A stretch of 64,000 bases of DNA from Salinispora mooreana. GTDB lineage: Bacteria > Actinomycetota > Actinomycetes > Mycobacteriales > Micromonosporaceae. The translations under genes and the position numbers were made by a program. Location: assembly GCF_000379065.1 (NCBI RefSeq), contig NZ_KB900614.1, forward strand, positions 2,161,149 through 2,225,148, read 5' to 3'. Below, in pieces: positions 18,619 to 27,930 of the stretch (position 1 is its first letter; every line of letters begins with the position of its first letter). The notes below the pieces were generated by a model. It ran no database searches and was not told where the DNA came from. It saw nothing but the letters and a program-made list of their open reading frames with translations.

Positions 18619-19920
18619 TCAGCCTGGACAGCCGGCGACATTGACACAGTTGTTGGGCCGATTCTCGATCACCACAGTGCCGGTAGCCGTGTTCAGCTCG
18701 ACTGTTCCACCAGCCTCGTTGAAGACCCCACCACCATCGGCAACAGCGACGTTCTTCTTGATCGTGGCGCCATAGAAGGTGACCGCGCCGACGGCATCGT
18801 TGTGGACACCTCCGCCCCGAGTGGCTTGATTGCCCCGGACCTCGGTGCCGAACAGCGCCAACGCTCCGGCGTTGAAGACGCCCCCGCCGTCGGTGTTGGC
18901 GGTGTTGCCCTTGATGAGACCCTGCTGCACGGTCGCGGAGGACGTGTTGTTGATGATCAGTCCGCCGCCGCCGCTGCGGGCCGCGTTGTCGGCGATGACG
19001 ACCCGCCGCAGGTGCAGCTGCACGGAGATGGCGACGACCCCGGCACCCTCGGTGTTGGAGGAGTTACGAAGCACGTGCGAGTCGGTGAGCAGGGCGCTTC
19101 CTCCGGTGGCGAGCAGCCCGCCGCCGATGACCGAGGTTGCCCGGTTTCCGGTGATCGCACTGCGGCCGATGACAACGGTCCCGGCACTGGAGACACCCCC
19201 GCCGTTCGCACTGACGTTCTCGCCCACGGAGGAGGAGCGCAGCTCGAGAGCACCGGTGCTGGCGACCCCACCCCCACTCGCACCGGCGGTGTTCCGTTCG
19301 ATGTGGGAGTGCGCGACGGTGGCGGTGCCCGCATTCCGAATGCCGCCGCCCTCCTGGGCGCTGATGTTGCGCACGATCCTGCTCTGCCCAAGGGCGAGGG
19401 CACCACCGGCGGCTACGAAGATCCCCCCGCCGTCCTCGGCGGTCTGACCGCCGGTGACCTTCAGGTGGTTGAGGGTCAGATCGCCACCGGTGTTGACAGT
19501 GAAGATCCGGAACTGGTCGGCGGCGGCATCGCGTTCAATCGTGGTGTTCTTGCCGCCGTTGAGGGTGATCGGGGTGACGATCGCCGGCAGACCGGCACCG
19601 TCAATGTCGGCGGTCAACAGGTAGGTGCACTCCTCGGCCAGGTCGAAGACACCACCCCCGGTGGCGTTCGCGGACGTGATCGCGGCGATCAACGCATCCG
19701 CGGCACAGGCGACCGGCGTGCCCTTCGGCCACTTCTGCTCATCGGCTCCGGTGGCGGCGCGTCCGACCGCGCCGGCGGCCGGAGCGACAGCGAGGCCGAC
19801 CAGGGCGAGAGCGAGGCCAGCAGCCCCGGCCAACCTGGCGGCAGACCTCCGCCGGACCCGGGTGTGGTACGTAGTCGGCCGTGCCGGTCCACCGCTGTGG
19901 TCGTGATCCTCATGCCTCAT
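18619..19920 (-). CDS. PMP-1: secreted right-handed beta-helix (polymorphic membrane protein-like) protein
   Basis: A 433-residue exported protein. Residues 23-51 form an Arg-rich n-region and a long hydrophobic Ala/Leu segment that looks like a signal peptide. A conserved cap with two cysteines (PVACAADALIAAI and EECTYLL) follows. Then come about ten short repeats with GGG(I/V) turns and alternating beta strands, the pattern of a parallel beta-helix. The chain ends in RPNNCVNVAGCPG with two more cysteines, probably disulfide-linked. There is no LPxTG or C-terminal membrane anchor. It is one of five paralogues in the window. The function of the family is unknown; a cell-surface or adhesion role is usually suggested. 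Confidence 0.8.
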   Translation of the reverse strand: MRHEDHDHSGGPARPTTYHTRVRRRSAARLAGAAGLALALVGLAVAPAAGAVGRAATGADEQKWPKGTPVACAADALIAAITSANATGGGVFDLAEECTYLLTADIDGAGLPAIVTPITLNGGKNTTIERDAAADQFRIFTVNTGGDLTLNHLKVTGGQTAEDGGGIFVAAGGALALGQSRIVRNISAQEGGGIRNAGTATVAHSHIERNTAGASGGGVASTGALELRSSSVGENVSANGGGVSSAGTVVIGRSAITGNRATSVIGGGLLATGGSALLTDSHVLRNSSNTEGAGVVAISVQLHLRRVVIADNAARSGGGGLIINNTSSATVQQGLIKGNTANTDGGGVFNAGALALFGTEVRGNQATRGGGVHNDAVGAVTFYGATIKKNVAVADGGGVFNEAGGTVELNTATGTVVIENRPNNCVNVAGCPG

Positions 19921-20070
19921 CGCGAGTGTCGGTGCCTTTCCCTGAACGGCGAGGAACTCCGCCGACCGGGGCCAGCCCGGCGCGGTGCCCCTCGGCTACC
20001 GGACCGGCGGTAGCCGACACCCGAACGCTAATCCGACAAAGACCCCATATGAACATGAACCCGAAATTTC
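19921..20070 (-). promoter_or_regulatory. PMP-1 conserved leader and promoter-like element
   Basis: Reading on the minus strand: a GTTCATG box (20054-20060), exactly 21 nt, then an ATTAGC box (20027-20032). A 9-bp hairpin follows (CGGCTACCG at 20008-20016 with CGGTAGCCG at 19993-20001). A second longer stem comes next, whose outer pairs are CGAGG and CCTCG, and then the ribosome region. The same order occurs before three of the four other PMP genes, with base changes that keep the second stem paired. Confidence 0.55.
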
Positions 20071-20120
20071 ATCCCCGAATAGGGGCCCGCCTACCGCCAA
20101 GCAATGATCCAACTTCAATA

Positions 20121-20138
20121 AGTTAGCCTTACCTAACT
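20121..20138 (+). promoter_or_regulatory. IdeR/DmdR iron box
   Basis: A palindrome, AGTTAG-N6-CTAACT, embedded in TTAGCCTTACCTAACTTA. It matches the actinobacterial iron-regulator box pattern and lies 41 bp upstream of the siderophore-binding lipoprotein gene. It predicts repression of that operon by Fe(II)-bound IdeR/DmdR. Confidence 0.82.
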
Positions 20139-20179
20139 TAGCTGGAGCGTGTCGCGCTCCGGCCCGAACAAGGATCGTT

Positions 20180-21172
20180 ATGGTGCACGATTTCCCCTCA
20201 CCCGCCCGGACCCTCGCGGGCATCACCGTCGCCGCCGTCGCCGTCCTGGCCACCGTCGGCTGCTCCAGCACCTCCGACACCGACCCCACGGAACCGGCCG
20301 CCGCCCAGGCCGCCGGGTGGCCGCGCACCTTCACCAACGCCGACGGCACCACCACCGAGATCCCGAGCAAGCCAGAGGCGATCGTCTCCACCTCCGTCTC
20401 GGTGACCGGCACCCTGCTCGCCTTCGAGGCCCCGGTGGTGGCCTCCGGCTCCGGAGGCACCGGTGAGTTCTTCGCCCAGTGGGCCAAGGTGGCGGACGAA
20501 CGCGACGTCGCCAACCTCTGGCCCGCCGGGAAGGTCGACCTGGAAGCGGTCTACGCCCACGCGCCCGACCTCGTCGTCGTCTCCGCCACCGGCGCCGACT
20601 CGTTGGTGGACCAGATCGACGAACTACGCGCGATCGCCCCGACGATCGTCGTCGACTACGGCGGGAAGACCTGGCAGGAACTCGCCGTGACGCTCGGGCA
20701 GGCGACCGGCTTGGAGGCCGAGGCCGAGCAGACCGTCACCGCGTTCGACGACTATGTCCAGGAGGCGGCGTCGAAGATCCAGGTGCCCGACGGCAGCGCG
20801 AACGTCATCTCGTTCAACGGCGCCGGAGAGAGCAACCCGATCGCGCGCCGGGGCTCCGCCCAGGCACGTCTCCTCAACGACCTCGGCTTCACCATCGAGG
20901 ACCCGAACCCAGAGTGGAACACCCGAAGCCAACTTCGCGAGGACTTCGTCTGGACCGCGTACGAGAACCTGACCACCCTGACGGCGGAGACCACCTTCAT
21001 CCTCAGCAAGGACGACGCGGGCGCGCAGGCCTTCACCGAGGATCCGGTGCTCGCGAACGTGCCCTCGGTCGAGCAGGGCCAGGTGTACGGACTCGGGCTG
21101 AACTCGTTCCGGGTGGACCGGTACAGCGCGACCGAGATCGTTGACAGCGTCGTCGCGCGCTTTGCCAAGTAG
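20180..21172 (+). CDS. ferric-siderophore ABC transporter substrate-binding lipoprotein (FepB-like)
   Basis: A 330-residue lipoprotein with a signal peptide ending in a lipobox near Cys28 (LATVGCSS). The mature part is a class-III periplasmic-binding fold protein with the typical TEIPSKPEAIVST entry strand and a long backbone helix. An iron box lies 41 bp upstream and the next four genes encode the remaining uptake machinery and an esterase. Likely ligand: a ferric catecholate siderophore, inferred from the Fes-like esterase at the operon end. Confidence 0.87.
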   Translation: MVHDFPSPARTLAGITVAAVAVLATVGCSSTSDTDPTEPAAAQAAGWPRTFTNADGTTTEIPSKPEAIVSTSVSVTGTLLAFEAPVVASGSGGTGEFFAQWAKVADERDVANLWPAGKVDLEAVYAHAPDLVVVSATGADSLVDQIDELRAIAPTIVVDYGGKTWQELAVTLGQATGLEAEAEQTVTAFDDYVQEAASKIQVPDGSANVISFNGAGESNPIARRGSAQARLLNDLGFTIEDPNPEWNTRSQLREDFVWTAYENLTTLTAETTFILSKDDAGAQAFTEDPVLANVPSVEQGQVYGLGLNSFRVDRYSATEIVDSVVARFAK

Positions 21173-22232
21173 CCCGACGACCGGGTGGGGGCGGCCTCGT
21201 CCCCACCCGGTCCGGACCACAGCCACCAGCCCACGCCCGCGACACCGCGGCACCGGGCTGCTTCTGCTCTCGGCCGTACTGGTGATCGGCACCTTCGCCA
21301 GTGCCACCGTCGGCACCCGGGCCATCCCTCTCGCCACCACCTGGGACGCGGTGACCGCGTTCGACCCGACCAACTCGGCGCACCTGCTCGTCGTCCATCA
21401 ACGCATCCCCCGTGCGCTGCTCGGCATCGTGGTCGGCGTAAGCCTGGGCGTCGCCGGCGCGGTCATGCAGGCGCTCACCCGCAACCCCCTGGCCGACCCG
21501 GGACTGCTCGGCGTCAACGCCGGGGCGGCGACCGCCATCGCCGCCGGCATCGCGTTCTTCGGCGTGACCGAGCCGTCCCGCTACATGTGGCTCGGCGTCC
21601 TCGGCGCGGGAATCGCCGGAATCATCGTCTACCTGCTCGGCGGCCTGCGCACCGGCACCAACCCGGTACGGCTCGTGCTTGCCGGCGCCGCCCTCACCGT
21701 CGTTCTCATGGCCCTGACCCACCTCATTCTCGTCAACAGCACCGAGCAGGTCTACGACCGCTACTGGCACTGGATGGTCGGCTCGCTCGCCGGCCGTGGC
21801 ACCGACGTGCTGATCGCCGCCGGCCTCCTCACCACCGCCGGGCTCCTGCTCGCCTACGCCCTCGCACGTCCGCTCGACGCGGCGATGCTCGGCGAAGAGC
21901 TCAGCCGGTCACTGGGGGGCAGCCCCACCCGGGTCTGGGCAACCGCGGGCCTCGCCGTTATCGTGCTCGCCGGTGCCGCCACGGCAGCGGCCGGGCCGAT
22001 CGCCTTTCTCGGGCTGGCCGCGCCGCACCTCGCCCGGCTCCTGGCCGGTGTGGACCACCGCTGGGTCCTGCCCTACTCGGGCGCCCTGGCCGCTGCGCTC
22101 ATCGTTGTCGCCGACACCCTCGGCCGGGCCCTCCCCGCCAGCGGTGAGGTGAGCGTCGGCATCATGGTCTCGATTCTGGGCGGGCCGTTCTTCGTCCTGC
22201 TGGTGCGACGCCGCCGAATGGTGCGGTTGTGA
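21141..22232 (+). CDS. FecCD-type siderophore permease 1 (FepD-like)
   Basis: A permease of up to 363 residues with about nine to ten transmembrane helices. Family landmarks are LVVHQRIPRALLGIVVGVSLGV... beginning near residue 75, MQALTRNPLADPGLLGVNAG and the coupling region GPIAFLGLAAPHLARLL. The start is uncertain: TTG codons at 21141 and 21162 overlap the end of the binding-protein gene and no ATG lies before the first helix. It partners the next permease to form the channel. Confidence 0.85.
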   Translation: MTASSRALPSSPTTGWGRPRPHPVRTTATSPRPRHRGTGLLLLSAVLVIGTFASATVGTRAIPLATTWDAVTAFDPTNSAHLLVVHQRIPRALLGIVVGVSLGVAGAVMQALTRNPLADPGLLGVNAGAATAIAAGIAFFGVTEPSRYMWLGVLGAGIAGIIVYLLGGLRTGTNPVRLVLAGAALTVVLMALTHLILVNSTEQVYDRYWHWMVGSLAGRGTDVLIAAGLLTTAGLLLAYALARPLDAAMLGEELSRSLGGSPTRVWATAGLAVIVLAGAATAAAGPIAFLGLAAPHLARLLAGVDHRWVLPYSGALAAALIVVADTLGRALPASGEVSVGIMVSILGGPFFVLLVRRRRMVRL

Positions 22233-23281
22233 CCCCGGCCCGGCTGCTCCCCGAGGGGCGACAGGTGTGGCGGGTGGGCAGGACCTCCCTGGTGATCTCG
22301 CCGCGGCTGGTGACGATCACGGTCGTCCTGTTGGTCGTCGGCGCGGCCCTGGGCGTCGCGGCGATGGCGATCGGCACACTGCGACTCTCGTTCGCCGAGG
22401 TGGTCGCGGCGGTCGTCGACACCTCCGGGAACGCCCAGCACGACCGTGTCGTGCGGGGTCTGCGACTACCCCGCGTGATCACCGCGCTCTCCGCCGGGGC
22501 CGCGCTGGGTATCTCCGGGGCCATCTTCCAGTCGGTGTCCCGCAACGCGCTCGGATCACCCGACGTGATCGGCTTCACCACCGGAGCGGCGACCGGGGCG
22601 ATCGTGCAGATCATCGTCTTCCAGGCCGAGGCCCTACAGGTGTCACTGGGTGCAGTGGCCGGAGGGCTACTCACCGCGATAGTCGTCTATATGCTCTCCC
22701 GTCGGGGCGGCGTGACCGGCGGCTACCGGCTGATCCTGATCGGGATCGGGGTGAGCGCCGTGCTCGGCGCGGTGAACGGGCTGCTGCTCGTGACCGGAGA
22801 TCTGAACCAGGTGTACACCGCCAGTCTGTGGCTGTCGGGTTCACTCGACGCCCGTACCTGGACGCACGCCCTGCCGGTCGCGGTCGGTGTGCTCGTTCTC
22901 GTACCGCTCGTTCTCCCCCTCGCCCGCCGGGCATCGCTGATCGAGATGGGCGACGACATCGCCCAGCAGCTCGGGGTCAGGGTGGAGCGCACCCGGGTGC
23001 TGCTCATGCTCGCCGCGGTAGCCCTCGCCGGGCTGGCCACCGGAGCCGCCGGACCAATCGCGTTCGTCGCCCTGGCCGCACCGCAACTCGTGGTTCGGCT
23101 CACCGGCTGGCGTCGCATGCCGGTGGTCAGCGCCGCCGCGATGGGCGGGTGCCTGCTGATCCTCGCCGACACGGTCACCCGGCTGCTGCCGATCACCGCC
23201 GCCGTCCCGATCGGCCGGATCACCGGCATCGTCGGTGGCCTATACCTCATCTGGATGCTGACCCGCGCCAAGCAGGTCTGA
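22229..23281 (+). CDS. FecCD-type siderophore permease 2 (FepG-like)
   Basis: A 350-residue permease starting with GTG at 22229, which overlaps the previous stop by 4 bp (GTGA). The motifs GLRLPRVITALSAGAALGIS, FQSVSRNALGSPDVIGFTTG and GPIAFVALAAPQLVVRLTG are those of FecCD proteins. It is presumed to form a heterodimer with the 21141-22232 product. Confidence 0.87.
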   Translation: MTPARLLPEGRQVWRVGRTSLVISPRLVTITVVLLVVGAALGVAAMAIGTLRLSFAEVVAAVVDTSGNAQHDRVVRGLRLPRVITALSAGAALGISGAIFQSVSRNALGSPDVIGFTTGAATGAIVQIIVFQAEALQVSLGAVAGGLLTAIVVYMLSRRGGVTGGYRLILIGIGVSAVLGAVNGLLLVTGDLNQVYTASLWLSGSLDARTWTHALPVAVGVLVLVPLVLPLARRASLIEMGDDIAQQLGVRVERTRVLLMLAAVALAGLATGAAGPIAFVALAAPQLVVRLTGWRRMPVVSAAAMGGCLLILADTVTRLLPITAAVPIGRITGIVGGLYLIWMLTRAKQV

Positions 23282-23295
23282 GCCGGAAGGACCCC

Positions 23296-24102
23296 ATGAC
23301 CTCCCCACCCGCTCTCGAGGCAGCCCGCCTGACGCTCGCGTACGAGTCACGTCAGGTCGCTCACGATCTTGACGTCTCCATCCCGGACGGCGCGGTAACC
23401 GTGATCCTTGGCCCGAACGCGTGCGGCAAGTCAACGCTGCTACGGGCGCTCGCGCGATTGCTTCGCCCCAGGACCGGCCAGGTACTGCTCCACGGCCAGG
23501 ACGTGCAGCGGCTGGCCCCGAAGGAACTGGCCCGCCGACTCGGGCTGCTACCACAGTCCTCCGTGGCGCCGGCCGGTATCACCGTCGCCGACCTCGTCGG
23601 CCGTGGCCGCTTCCCGCACCAGCGAATGTTGCAGCAGTGGAGCCACGAGGACGAGGAGGCGGTGGCCCGGGCGCTCGCGGCGACCGGAGTGGCGGAGCTG
23701 GCGGACCGGACCGTCGAGGAGTTGTCCGGCGGCCAACGACAGCGGGTGTGGATCGCACTGATCCTCGCCCAGGAGACGCCGGTGCTACTCCTGGACGAAC
23801 CCACCACCTACCTCGACATCTCACACCAACTCGAGGTGCTCGAACTGTGCCGGCGGCTCAACCGCGACCAGGGACGCACCGTGGTCCTGGTGCTGCACGA
23901 CCTGAATCAGGCAGCACGCTACGCCGACCATCTCGTGGTGCTGCACGACGGCGCGGTCGCGGCCACCGGCGCCCCGGAGACGGTGCTCACCGAGCAGTTG
24001 CTGCACGACGTCTTCCGACTGAAAGCCCGCGTCGTCACCGACCCGGTGTTCGGCACACCGCTGGTCATCCCGATCGCCGCGCGGAACACCGCCGCCGCAT
24101 GA
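23296..24102 (+). CDS. siderophore ABC transporter ATP-binding protein (FepC-like)
   Basis: A 268-residue ATPase starting at the ATG at 23296 with GGAAGG just upstream. Walker A is GPNACGKST, the signature LSGGQRQRVWIALIL, Walker B VLLLDEPTTYLD and the H-loop VLHDLNQAARY. The PTTYLDISHQ variant is typical of the siderophore/B12 subfamily. Its stop overlaps the start of the esterase gene (ATGA at 24099). Confidence 0.88.
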   Translation: MTSPPALEAARLTLAYESRQVAHDLDVSIPDGAVTVILGPNACGKSTLLRALARLLRPRTGQVLLHGQDVQRLAPKELARRLGLLPQSSVAPAGITVADLVGRGRFPHQRMLQQWSHEDEEAVARALAATGVAELADRTVEELSGGQRQRVWIALILAQETPVLLLDEPTTYLDISHQLEVLELCRRLNRDQGRTVVLVLHDLNQAARYADHLVVLHDGAVAATGAPETVLTEQLLHDVFRLKARVVTDPVFGTPLVIPIAARNTAAA

Positions 24103-25355
24103 CGTCACCGCTGGGACGCAGGACCGAAGGAACAGACGTGAAGCCCACCGATGGCCCGAGCCGGGTCACGCTGCCGCCCGCACCGCCGAAGCCGCCGTCG
24201 CGCCGCACCCCGAGCCCACGCATCGCCCGGCTCGCGGCCGACTGCTCGGCGACCGAGTTCTGGGAGACGGTCGCCCGCCGTACGCCCCTGGTCGAGGAGG
24301 CCGGCGACGGCGAGCGGCGGGTGACGTTCCTGTGGCGGTCCGCCGCTGCCACCGCGGTCCACGTGACCGTCAATCGAGTGACCTATGACCTCGACGACAG
24401 CCGGATGGAGCGGGTGCCCGGCACCGACGTGTGGCACGCCGCGTTCCGCCTACCCGCCGACTGGCGTGGGTCGTACACGGTGCTTGAGACCGACGCGGCG
24501 GGAAGCAGCACGCTGTCCGGCACCGAGTCGCGGTGGGCGATGCGCACGATCCGCGAGGAGGGCAGCACCGACCCCCGCAACCCGAGGCGCGTCCGCACCC
24601 ACAGTGGCCGGCTCGCGTCGGTGGCGGAACTGGACACCGCGTCGCCGCGGGCAGCGCCCGCGCAAGGACCGTCTCCCCGCGCTCAACGCCTGGTCACACC
24701 GACCGGGCGCCCGGTGTGGCTGTCCCCGCCGCCCGATGCTGACGGCACGCCCCGGCCGCTGGTCGTGGTGTTGGACGGGGAGGTGTGGCACGCCTCCGGC
24801 TACGCCGCCGCCAGCGCGGACCGGCTCGCAGAGTCGGGAACGATCCGTGCGCCCTATCTGGCATTGGTCGAAACCGGGGGCAGCTCGCCGCGACGGATGG
24901 CCGACCTGAGCATTGACGGCGCGATGAGCGAGGAGGTGGTCACGACCCTGCTGCCGTGGCTACGCGATCGGGTGCCGGTAAGCGACAACCCCCGGGATGT
25001 CGTGCTGACCGGAGAGAGCCTGGGCGGGCTGACCGCGTTGAAGACCGCCTTCGACCACCCGGAGTCGGTGGGTGCGGCGCTCAGCCAGTCGGCGTCACTG
25101 TGGCAGGCCGACCTGCTTGACCGCGCCGCGACGGCCGGGCCGGTGCGCCTCTTCCTCACCGTGGGTGTGTTCGAACCGACGCTGCTGGAGCCGCACCGAC
25201 GACTACGGGAGGCGCTCGCGGAGAGCCCGCCCACTATGGCGTACCGGGAGTTCCAGGGTGGGCACGACATGGCCTGGTGGCGCGGGCTGTGGGAGGACGG
25301 TGTCGCGGACCTTCTCGGTACCCGACGGCTGCCGTCGATTCCGTCACCACCCTGA
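24099..25355 (+). CDS. fes: enterochelin esterase-like ferric-siderophore hydrolase
   Basis: A protein of up to 418 residues with the two-part Fes architecture. The N-terminal carbohydrate-binding-like sandwich contains VTFLWRS, VTYDLDDSRMERVPGTDVWH and ADWRGSYTV. The alpha/beta-hydrolase has nucleophile motif GESLGG and catalytic His in FQGGHDMAWWRGLW. It should hydrolyse the trilactone of an imported ferric siderophore in the cytoplasm to release iron. The start is ATG 24099 (overlap with the ATPase stop) or GTG 24138, which has a better ribosome site (AAGGAA). Confidence 0.86.
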   Translation: MTSPLGRRTEGTDVKPTDGPSRVTLPPAPPKPPSRRTPSPRIARLAADCSATEFWETVARRTPLVEEAGDGERRVTFLWRSAAATAVHVTVNRVTYDLDDSRMERVPGTDVWHAAFRLPADWRGSYTVLETDAAGSSTLSGTESRWAMRTIREEGSTDPRNPRRVRTHSGRLASVAELDTASPRAAPAQGPSPRAQRLVTPTGRPVWLSPPPDADGTPRPLVVVLDGEVWHASGYAAASADRLAESGTIRAPYLALVETGGSSPRRMADLSIDGAMSEEVVTTLLPWLRDRVPVSDNPRDVVLTGESLGGLTALKTAFDHPESVGAALSQSASLWQADLLDRAATAGPVRLFLTVGVFEPTLLEPHRRLREALAESPPTMAYREFQGGHDMAWWRGLWEDGVADLLGTRRLPSIPSPP

Positions 25356-25414
25356 GACCGTGTCGATCACCGGAAGTCGGCGACGGTAGCCGCCCGGCAC
25401 GGATCGCGGGGCTG

Positions 25415-26836
25415 CTATCCGGCACAGCCCACAACGTTGACGCAGTTGTTCGGCCGATTCTTGATCACGATGGTGCCGGTGGCGGTGTTCAGGTCCACCG
25501 TGCCGCCGTCGTTGAGGACTCCCCCACCATCGGTGACGGCGAGATTGTCGACCACCTTCGTCGCCGCGAGGCTGACCGTCCCGGAGTTATGGATTCCGCC
25601 ACCCCGGTCGGCCCGATTGCCGAGGATCCGGGCACGTCGTATCACCGTCTGCCCCATGTTGAAGATTCCGCCGCCGGCAGCGGCCATCGCGGTGTTGTCC
25701 TTGATGATGCTGTCCTCGATGACGACGTAGCTCCCCCCACCGATGTCCCCCTCAACGAAGAGACCACCGCCCAGACCGGACAGTGCGGTATTGCCAGTCA
25801 GGCGGACCCACCGCAACGTCAGCTGCCCGCCGAGACCAACCCGGGCCCCACCGCCGTCGGAGTGGGTCAGATTTCCGGTGATTCGGGTGCCGGTTACCGT
25901 GCCGATGCCGCCCGAGACGAACAATCCACCCACAGACTGCGCCCAGTTGTCGGCGATGCTGCCGCCCTTGACGGTCACACTGCTGTCGGAGGCGAAGATG
26001 CCGCCACCGAGGTCGGCGGTGTTTCCGCCGACGTGCGACTGCACGATCTCCAGCGGGCCGGCACTGAAGATCCCACCGCCGCGCTGGTTCCCGATATTCC
26101 GTTCGACACTGGAGTGTCTGACCCGGGTGGTGCCGCTGTTGGCAATACCGCCACCCAGGATGTCGGCGATGTTACGAGTGACGGCGCTGTGGTTGACGGT
26201 CAACGCTCCACCGGTCTCGACGAGGATCCCCCCGCCACCGTCGGCGGCGTGGCCGCCGGTGATCGTCAGGCCGTTGAGGGTGAGCTGACCACCGGCGTGC
26301 ACGGCGAGAATCCGGAACTGGTCGACGGCGGCGGCCCGCTCGATGGTGGTGTTCCTGCCGCCGGTGAGGGTGATCGGGGTGGTGATCGCGGGCAGACCGG
26401 CGCCACCGAGGTCGGCGGTGAGCAGATAGGTGCAGCCCTCAGCGAGGTCGAGCACGGCACCACCGCCGGCGTTGGCCTGGGCGATCTCGGCGATCAACCG
26501 ATCCGGGTCGCAGCCGACCGGCCTGCCTTCCCGCCGCTCCTCGTCACCCTTACCCGCGTCGCCGCTGACCCCGCCACTCTGGTCCGCCTCGCTACTGCTT
26601 TCGTCCCGATGGTCGTCGGCGGACGGCCCGCCAACCGGGGTCCCGGGCGCGCCAACGGCCGGCAGGGCACGTCTGATCGTCTCGCCGGCCGGAGTCACGA
26701 CAGTGCCGACGGCGATGAGCGCCAGACCGGTCGCCCCGGCCAGCCCGACAACCCACCACCGCCGCCACCATGGCCGCACCGGCTCCTCGCCCGGACGGTC
26801 GGGCTGCTCTCCCTGGGCGTGGCGCTGATGGTTCAT
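25415..26836 (-). CDS. PMP-2: secreted right-handed beta-helix protein
   Basis: A 473-residue paralogue of PMP-1. It starts at the ATG at 26836 (MNHQRHAQGEQ) by comparison with the other copies. A Trp/Arg-rich n-region (RPWWRRWWVVGLAG) leads into a hydrophobic signal segment. An acidic, charged linker, the two-cysteine cap (RPVGCDPD and EGCTYLL), about eleven GGG(I/L) beta-helix turns and the ending RPNNCVNVVGCAG follow. It is the most diverged of the five in its leader and N-terminal linker. It is convergent with the siderophore operon. Confidence 0.8.
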   Translation of the reverse strand: MNHQRHAQGEQPDRPGEEPVRPWWRRWWVVGLAGATGLALIAVGTVVTPAGETIRRALPAVGAPGTPVGGPSADDHRDESSSEADQSGGVSGDAGKGDEERREGRPVGCDPDRLIAEIAQANAGGGAVLDLAEGCTYLLTADLGGAGLPAITTPITLTGGRNTTIERAAAVDQFRILAVHAGGQLTLNGLTITGGHAADGGGGILVETGGALTVNHSAVTRNIADILGGGIANSGTTRVRHSSVERNIGNQRGGGIFSAGPLEIVQSHVGGNTADLGGGIFASDSSVTVKGGSIADNWAQSVGGLFVSGGIGTVTGTRITGNLTHSDGGGARVGLGGQLTLRWVRLTGNTALSGLGGGLFVEGDIGGGSYVVIEDSIIKDNTAMAAAGGGIFNMGQTVIRRARILGNRADRGGGIHNSGTVSLAATKVVDNLAVTDGGGVLNDGGTVDLNTATGTIVIKNRPNNCVNVVGCAG

Positions 26837-27010
26837 CGCGGTCTCGATGTCCTTCCCCGTGCAACGGCAAGGAACCACCCGGCCGGGGTGCCAGTCGAGG
26901 TCACTTCTCGGCTACCCGCCGGGTGGTACCAGCCACCGCACGCTAAACAAGGGAGAGCGACCCGAAGCCCTAAATGCGACTAAATCCACCAAACCAGATG
27001 AACGTGAATA
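26837..27010 (-). promoter_or_regulatory. PMP-2 leader (diverged copy of the PMP leader)
   Basis: The ribosome block (ACGGGGAAGGACA on the minus strand), a paired GAGAAG/CTTG region and a GGTACC...GGGTAGCC stem are recognisable. TTTAGC occurs at 26942-26947 and a GTTCATC box at 26997-27003. Their spacing differs from the 21 nt seen in the other four copies, and extra sequence separates them. Confidence 0.4.
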
Positions 27011-27013
27011 TCC

Positions 27014-27367
27014 TTACGTTCCCCTGGCTACGAACTCCGTGCCGGGCCGGGGCTCGGCCGCGACCTCGCCGTCCGGCCGTCGGCGGGCTCGGCCGATCGC
27101 GAGAACTGCCGCCGCCGAGCCGAGGGCCAACGTCAGTCCGGCGCAGCCGAGAATGGTGGGCTGGGCACCGTCTTCCGGCGGTGCTCATTGAAGGGCAAAC
27201 CGGCTGACCGCGACCAGACTCATGCCGTCACCCAGATATGACAACACGAACCCCGGGAGCAGTCGCCGCAGAATGCGGTGCCGCAGGACCGGCCAGTAGG
27301 GCGACGCACGAATAGCAGCAGGTATTGCTTTCCGGGAAGCATCCCGGGAGGCATCCCCCTCCACCAC
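27014..27367 (-). pseudogene. decayed MFS transporter gene (both ends kept, middle lost)
   Basis: On the minus strand the frame gives a typical MFS N-terminus (VLRHRILRRLLPGF, LSYLGDGMSLVAV, about 27190-27310). It then runs into a TGA at 27185-27187. In the same frame after the stop comes PTILGCAGLTLALGSAAAVL plus a basic tail, which looks like the last membrane helix and end of such a transporter, stopping at 27014. About 350 residues of the expected 400 are missing. I infer an internal deletion plus a stop. Confidence 0.55.
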
Positions 27368-27930
27368 CGACCAATCGCAAAAATATTAGCTCCCAGCAGA
27401 ACTGGAGCTTCGACTGAAGCAAATACCGGAGCTACCACCGCCCGACTCCCATCGCACCACCGGCATCACGAGCAGGGCGGTGAAGTTCATCTCAGCCTCG
27501 GCCCCCTTCCCAGCACACACGAGGATCGGCCCAGGCAGGAGCGGCATGGGGACCCCGCGACCACCGACCGCTGGCGGGCCGCCGCCCGCAGGGCAACCGC
27601 GCCGGAAGTCGGCGAACATGAACAGGGACGACAAGTACCGCGACTGCGGCACACCTTCGGTGATCACATTCCAGCCGCGGCGCGGCACCCGCTATCGCGA
27701 ATATGAATTCGCGTCTCATTTCAATGTCCACCCGCCACCCACAGAGCAATCTGCGACAAGGTTTTGATCATGCTCATGAGCCGCCTGCCCGCTAGAATCG
27801 ATTAATCATCGATCAGTCAAGATAAATTATCGAGATCGCGATTCATGGACGAGTCAGGATCTCACTGATCCTGCTGCCAAAACACTAGGCGTATACACCA
27901 GTCAAATTGGATCTCAATGAGGGGAGGAGT
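27368..27930. other. gene-poor, locally AT-rich stretch
   Basis: Small frames exist on both strands but none has a convincing start, codon bias or known motif. GC content falls clearly from about 27680 onward, with ATCGAT-TAATC-ATCGAT at 27797-27813. A 7-bp hairpin (CAGGATC 27855-27861 with GATCCTG 27867-27873) lies in what should be the leader of the next gene. The stretch may be imported DNA and probably holds the promoter of the endolysin pair. Confidence 0.4.

Noticed and set aside
18802..20013. Plus-strand frames opposite the PMP genes (also 25277-26983, 28940-30508, 33147-33842)
   Set aside because: They repeat because the PMP genes repeat; low-complexity Gly/Asp/Val protein without known domain or start signal.
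22267..23295. Long N-terminal extension of the FepC-like ATPase
   Set aside because: Lies inside the FecCD permease gene in another frame; the ATG at 23296 with ribosome site gives the normal N-terminus.
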